A DNA stretch of 64,000 bases, taken from contig OZ250159.1 of NCBI GenBank assembly GCA_965237785.1, positions 1,426,001 through 1,490,000 of the forward strand. The letters are read 5' to 3'. Shown here piece by piece: positions 61,239-64,000 of the stretch (its first letter is position 1; every line of letters begins with the position of its first letter). Under the pieces are notes generated by a model. It made no database searches and was not told the DNA's origin. It worked only from the letters and a program-made list of their open reading frames with translations. Both the position numbers and the translations under genes were made by a program. Source of the DNA: UBA6522 sp965237785. Lineage in GTDB: Bacteria > Pseudomonadota > Gammaproteobacteria > Steroidobacterales > Rariloculaceae.

Positions 61239-62902
61239 TGAATACCTCCAATATACCGACCATCAAGGCACCTACCGGCACTACGCTGCAGGCGAAAAGC
61301 TGGCTCACGGAAGCGCCATTGCGCCTGCTCATGAACAATCTCGATCCGATGGTGGGGGAGCGCCCGGAAGAGCTTGTCGTCTACGGCGGGATCGGGAAAG
61401 CGGCTCGAAACTGGGAATGTTTCCATGCGATCGTCCATCAGCTCAAAACGCTCGAAGAAGACGAGACGCTGCTCGTGCAATCCGGCAAACCCGTGGGTGT
61501 ATGCAAAACACACAAGGACGCGCCAAGAGTCCTGATCGCGAATTCGAATCTGGTACCGGCGTGGGCGAACTGGGAACATTTTCGTGAACTCGACCGAAAG
61601 GGCTTGATGATGTTCGGTCAAATGACGGCCGGATCATGGATCTACATCGGTAGCCAGGGGATAGTTCAAGGCACCTACGAAACATTCGTGGAGATGGGCC
61701 GTCAGCACTACGCTGGCGACCTGCGCGGCAAGTGGATACTGACTGCGGGGCTTGGCGGCATGGGCGGGGCACAACCGCTTGCGGCGACGATGGCCGGCGC
61801 CTCGATGCTGGCCATCGAATGCCAGTCCGACCGCATCGATAAACGCCTTGAGACCGGCTACCTCGATCGGCGGGCCGAAACGCTTGACGATGCAATGGCG
61901 ATAATCGAAGACGCGATCCGAAGCCGGGAAACGGTGTCCGTAGGGCTGCTGGGAAATGCCGCCGAACTGCTTCCGGAGATGATCGAACGCGGCGTCCGTC
62001 CGGATGCTGTAACGGATCAGACATCGGCGCACGATCCCGCAAATGGGTACTTGCCGGCCGGCTGGAGCGTTGAGAAGTGGTTCGAGAAGCGCGAGTCCGA
62101 TCCGGACGCCGTGGTCGCCGCGGCAGCGGAATCGATCGCAGTGCATGTGCGTGCGATGCTCGAGTTCCACGACGCCGGTATTCCGACCTTCGATTACGGC
62201 AACAACATTCGCCAGGTTGCCAAAGATCGGGGTGTCGGTAATGCCTTTGATTTTCCGGGATTCGTTCCCGCCTATGTGCGGCCGCTATTCTGCCGCGGCG
62301 TCGGGCCGTTTCGTTGGGTCGCGCTATCCGGTGATCCGGAAGACATCTACAAGACCGATCGCAAGGTAAAGGAACTTATTCCGGATGATGCGCATCTGCA
62401 CGCGTGGCTGGATGCCGCTCGGGAGCGTATTCAATTTCAGGGACTGCCGGCGCGCATCTGCTGGGTCGGGTTGGGTCAGCGCGACAAGCTGGGTCTCGCG
62501 TTCAATGAAATGGTTCGAAGCGGTGAATTGAGCGCTCCTGTCGCGATCGGCAGGGATCACCTCGATAGCGGTTCCGTCGCAAGCCCGAATCGCGAAACAG
62601 AGGCGATGCGCGATGGCTCCGATGCCGTATCTGACTGGCCACTATTGAACGCGATGCTGAATACAGCCAGTGGCGCAACCTGGGTATCTTTTCATCATGG
62701 CGGCGGAGTTGGAATGGGCTACGCGCAACACGCCGGCCTGGTCATCGTATGCGATGGTACGGAAGACGCCGACCGTCGCATCGCTCGCGTTTTGTGGAAC
62801 GATCCCGCAAGCGGTGTCATGCGACATGCGGATGCCGGTTACGAAGCCGCCATCGATTGCGCCAGAGACAATGATCTCGAGTTGCCGATGATCAAGTATT
62901 AG
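61238..62902 (+). CDS. hutU: Urocanate hydratase HutU
   Basis: HutU converts urocanate to imidazolone-5-propionate using tightly bound NAD. From the ATG at 61238-61240, one base overlapping the hutC stop, the product is 554 residues, the family norm. Landmarks are LMNNLDPMVGERPEELVVYG, the NAD loop TAGLGGMGGAQPLAA, DQTSAHDPANGYLP, and WVSFHHGGGVGMGYAQHAG. Confidence 0.96.
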   Translation: MNTSNIPTIKAPTGTTLQAKSWLTEAPLRLLMNNLDPMVGERPEELVVYGGIGKAARNWECFHAIVHQLKTLEEDETLLVQSGKPVGVCKTHKDAPRVLIANSNLVPAWANWEHFRELDRKGLMMFGQMTAGSWIYIGSQGIVQGTYETFVEMGRQHYAGDLRGKWILTAGLGGMGGAQPLAATMAGASMLAIECQSDRIDKRLETGYLDRRAETLDDAMAIIEDAIRSRETVSVGLLGNAAELLPEMIERGVRPDAVTDQTSAHDPANGYLPAGWSVEKWFEKRESDPDAVVAAAAESIAVHVRAMLEFHDAGIPTFDYGNNIRQVAKDRGVGNAFDFPGFVPAYVRPLFCRGVGPFRWVALSGDPEDIYKTDRKVKELIPDDAHLHAWLDAARERIQFQGLPARICWVGLGQRDKLGLAFNEMVRSGELSAPVAIGRDHLDSGSVASPNRETEAMRDGSDAVSDWPLLNAMLNTASGATWVSFHHGGGVGMGYAQHAGLVIVCDGTEDADRRIARVLWNDPASGVMRHADAGYEAAIDCARDNDLELPMIKY

Positions 62903-62922
62903 TCGACGTATCGAGCAAACGC

Positions 62923-64000
62923 ATGAACCTTGAAATTGATGGGCAAGCTCTTTCGCTGGCTGAGCTCCGACGGGTATGGGAAGCACCATTGCAGGTTCGA
63001 CTCGGTGACGCAGCTCGCACCAATGTCGGCAAGTCACAGGCGTATGTGGATCGGTTCCTGGAGAGCGGCGACACGGCTTATGGAGTCAATACCGGGGTCG
63101 GGCGGCTCGCCAAAGTTGGCATTGGTCATCGCGAGCTTCGGCCTCTGCAGGAGAATCTTCTTCGCTCGCACGCAGTCGGTGTTGGCGAACCACTCTCGGA
63201 TTCAGTAGTACGTCTTTCCATGGTCATGAAGGTTGTCGCGCTCGCCAGAGGCTACTCAGGCGTACGGCCGCAACTGATCGATGCGCTATGCAATCTTGTC
63301 AGCCACGGCATCTGCCCGATTGTTCCGTCCAAAGGCTCTGTCGGCGCATCGGGCGATCTCGCGCCGCTCGCGCATATCTCGGGAGCCTTGATCGGCGATG
63401 GCGATGTTTCTTGTAATGGCGAGATCATCCCGGCAACCGATGCGCTGAATCGAGCGCAGCTTGAATTGTTGGAGCTTGCTCCGAAAGAAGGTTTGGCGCT
63501 GCTGAACGGAACCCAGGTTTCGACGGCCCTGGCGTTGGCTGCTCTGTTTCGGGCAGAACATATTCTCTCGGCCTCGGTCATCGCAGGAGCGATGTCGGCG
63601 GATGCCATAAAGGGCAGCGACACGCCATTCGATGAACGCATTCACCGAGCCCGGGGACATCCCGGCCAGTTGGAGATCGGCGAGCTGCTGCGGATTTTGA
63701 TGAAAGGCAGTGAGATCCGCGCATCGCACTTGTCCTGTAATCGTGTTCAGGATCCTTACTCAATTCGGTGTCAACCGCAGGTCATCGGTGCTTGTCTGGG
63801 CGTCCTGAAGCATGCAGCTGAAGTTCTTCAGATCGAGGCTAACGCGGTGACCGACAACCCGCTTGTGTTCGCCGACAGCGACGCGATTTTGTCAGGCGGC
63901 AATTTTCACGCTGAGCCGGTGGCGCTGGTTGCCGATTACGTCGCGCTGTCCGTTGCTGAAATCGGATCGTTGTCCGAACGGCGCATCGCGTTGCTTATAG
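62923..64000 (+). CDS. hutH: Histidine ammonia-lyase HutH, cut by the window end
   Basis: HutH removes ammonia from histidine to give urocanate, the first step of the pathway. The first 359 codons are present. YGVNTGVGRLAKV and the MIO cofactor triad in GSVGASGDLAPLAHI (Ala-Ser-Gly, about residues 141-143) are intact. Later features are LALLNGTQVSTALAL, DPYSIRCQPQVIGA and VTDNPLVF. The start ATG lies 20 bases after the hutU stop. About 150 residues at the C-terminus are beyond the window. Confidence 0.95.
   Translation, partial: MNLEIDGQALSLAELRRVWEAPLQVRLGDAARTNVGKSQAYVDRFLESGDTAYGVNTGVGRLAKVGIGHRELRPLQENLLRSHAVGVGEPLSDSVVRLSMVMKVVALARGYSGVRPQLIDALCNLVSHGICPIVPSKGSVGASGDLAPLAHISGALIGDGDVSCNGEIIPATDALNRAQLELLELAPKEGLALLNGTQVSTALALAALFRAEHILSASVIAGAMSADAIKGSDTPFDERIHRARGHPGQLEIGELLRILMKGSEIRASHLSCNRVQDPYSIRCQPQVIGACLGVLKHAAEVLQIEANAVTDNPLVFADSDAILSGGNFHAEPVALVADYVALSVAEIGSLSERRIALLI

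Noticed and set aside
1..64000. CRISPR array, phage or integron
   Set aside because: No regularly spaced repeats, phage structural genes, integrase or attC-like sites were seen; only one transposase fragment and broken genes.

Overview
The window is a stretch of a moderately GC-rich (visibly G/C-ending codons) gammaproteobacterial chromosome. The evidence is ZipA, a YciB/YciI/BolA block, LpxK (so an outer membrane with lipid A), a rimP-nusA-infB-rbfA-truB-rpsO-pnp operon in the proteobacterial order, CreD and HutC. The mix of alternative complex III with a caa3 oxidase, several DUF6152 proteins, an IorAB-type hydroxylase and tricarballylate dehydrogenase suggests an aerobic, uncultured or marine-type gammaproteobacterium. 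I cannot name the genus.

Left part (1-20.4 kb) is housekeeping. ScpA, a site-2 protease and a YciO/Sua5 protein run leftward. yciB-yciI-bolA-peptidylprolyl isomerase run rightward with stop/start overlaps between the later genes. smc-zipA-ligA form a leftward operon of chromosome segregation, division and DNA joining; LigA carries a duplicated helix-hairpin-helix module. DksA lacks half of its zinc cysteines. A strong promoter followed within about 95 bases by an intrinsic terminator (11440-11562) looks like a small RNA gene. The transcription/translation operon from rimP to pnp (20158 down to 11587) has two intrinsic terminators in the rimP leader.

20.4-25.8 kb holds an IorAB-type molybdenum hydroxylase, an AlkA-type glycosylase, an orphan TRAP solute-binding protein and two small genes. 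25.8-40.6 kb is an energy block on the minus strand. A caa3-type cytochrome oxidase (CtaC with a fused cytochrome c, CtaD, CtaG, CtaE, SURF1) is followed by a GldC-like protein and a full alternative complex III (ActA, split ActB1/ActB2, C, D, E, F). The complex would take electrons from quinol and pass them, probably via ActE, to the oxidase. lpxK closes the block.

40.6-57.8 kb is accessory. It has an NHL lipoprotein, tcuAB, three DUF6152 proteins, CreD, an exported Rossmann protein, and a minus-strand cluster of Rieske oxygenase, AhpD-like protein and HD-domain protein. Decay is scattered through it: a PQQ dehydrogenase with an internal deletion, fragments of a type III restriction subunit, a DEAD-box helicase, a YafQ toxin next to an intact RelB/DinJ antitoxin, a truncated SprT protein, an internally deleted NhaC antiporter and an IS1634-type transposase fragment. 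An AT-richer NHL protein sits beside the last of these.

57.8-64 kb is a histidine utilisation locus: hutI on the minus strand, and hutF-hutC-hutU-hutH (hutH cut by the window end) on the plus strand, with a palindromic HutC-type operator between hutI and hutF. HutF implies the route through N-formylglutamate. No intact tRNA or rRNA gene and no CRISPR array were seen.
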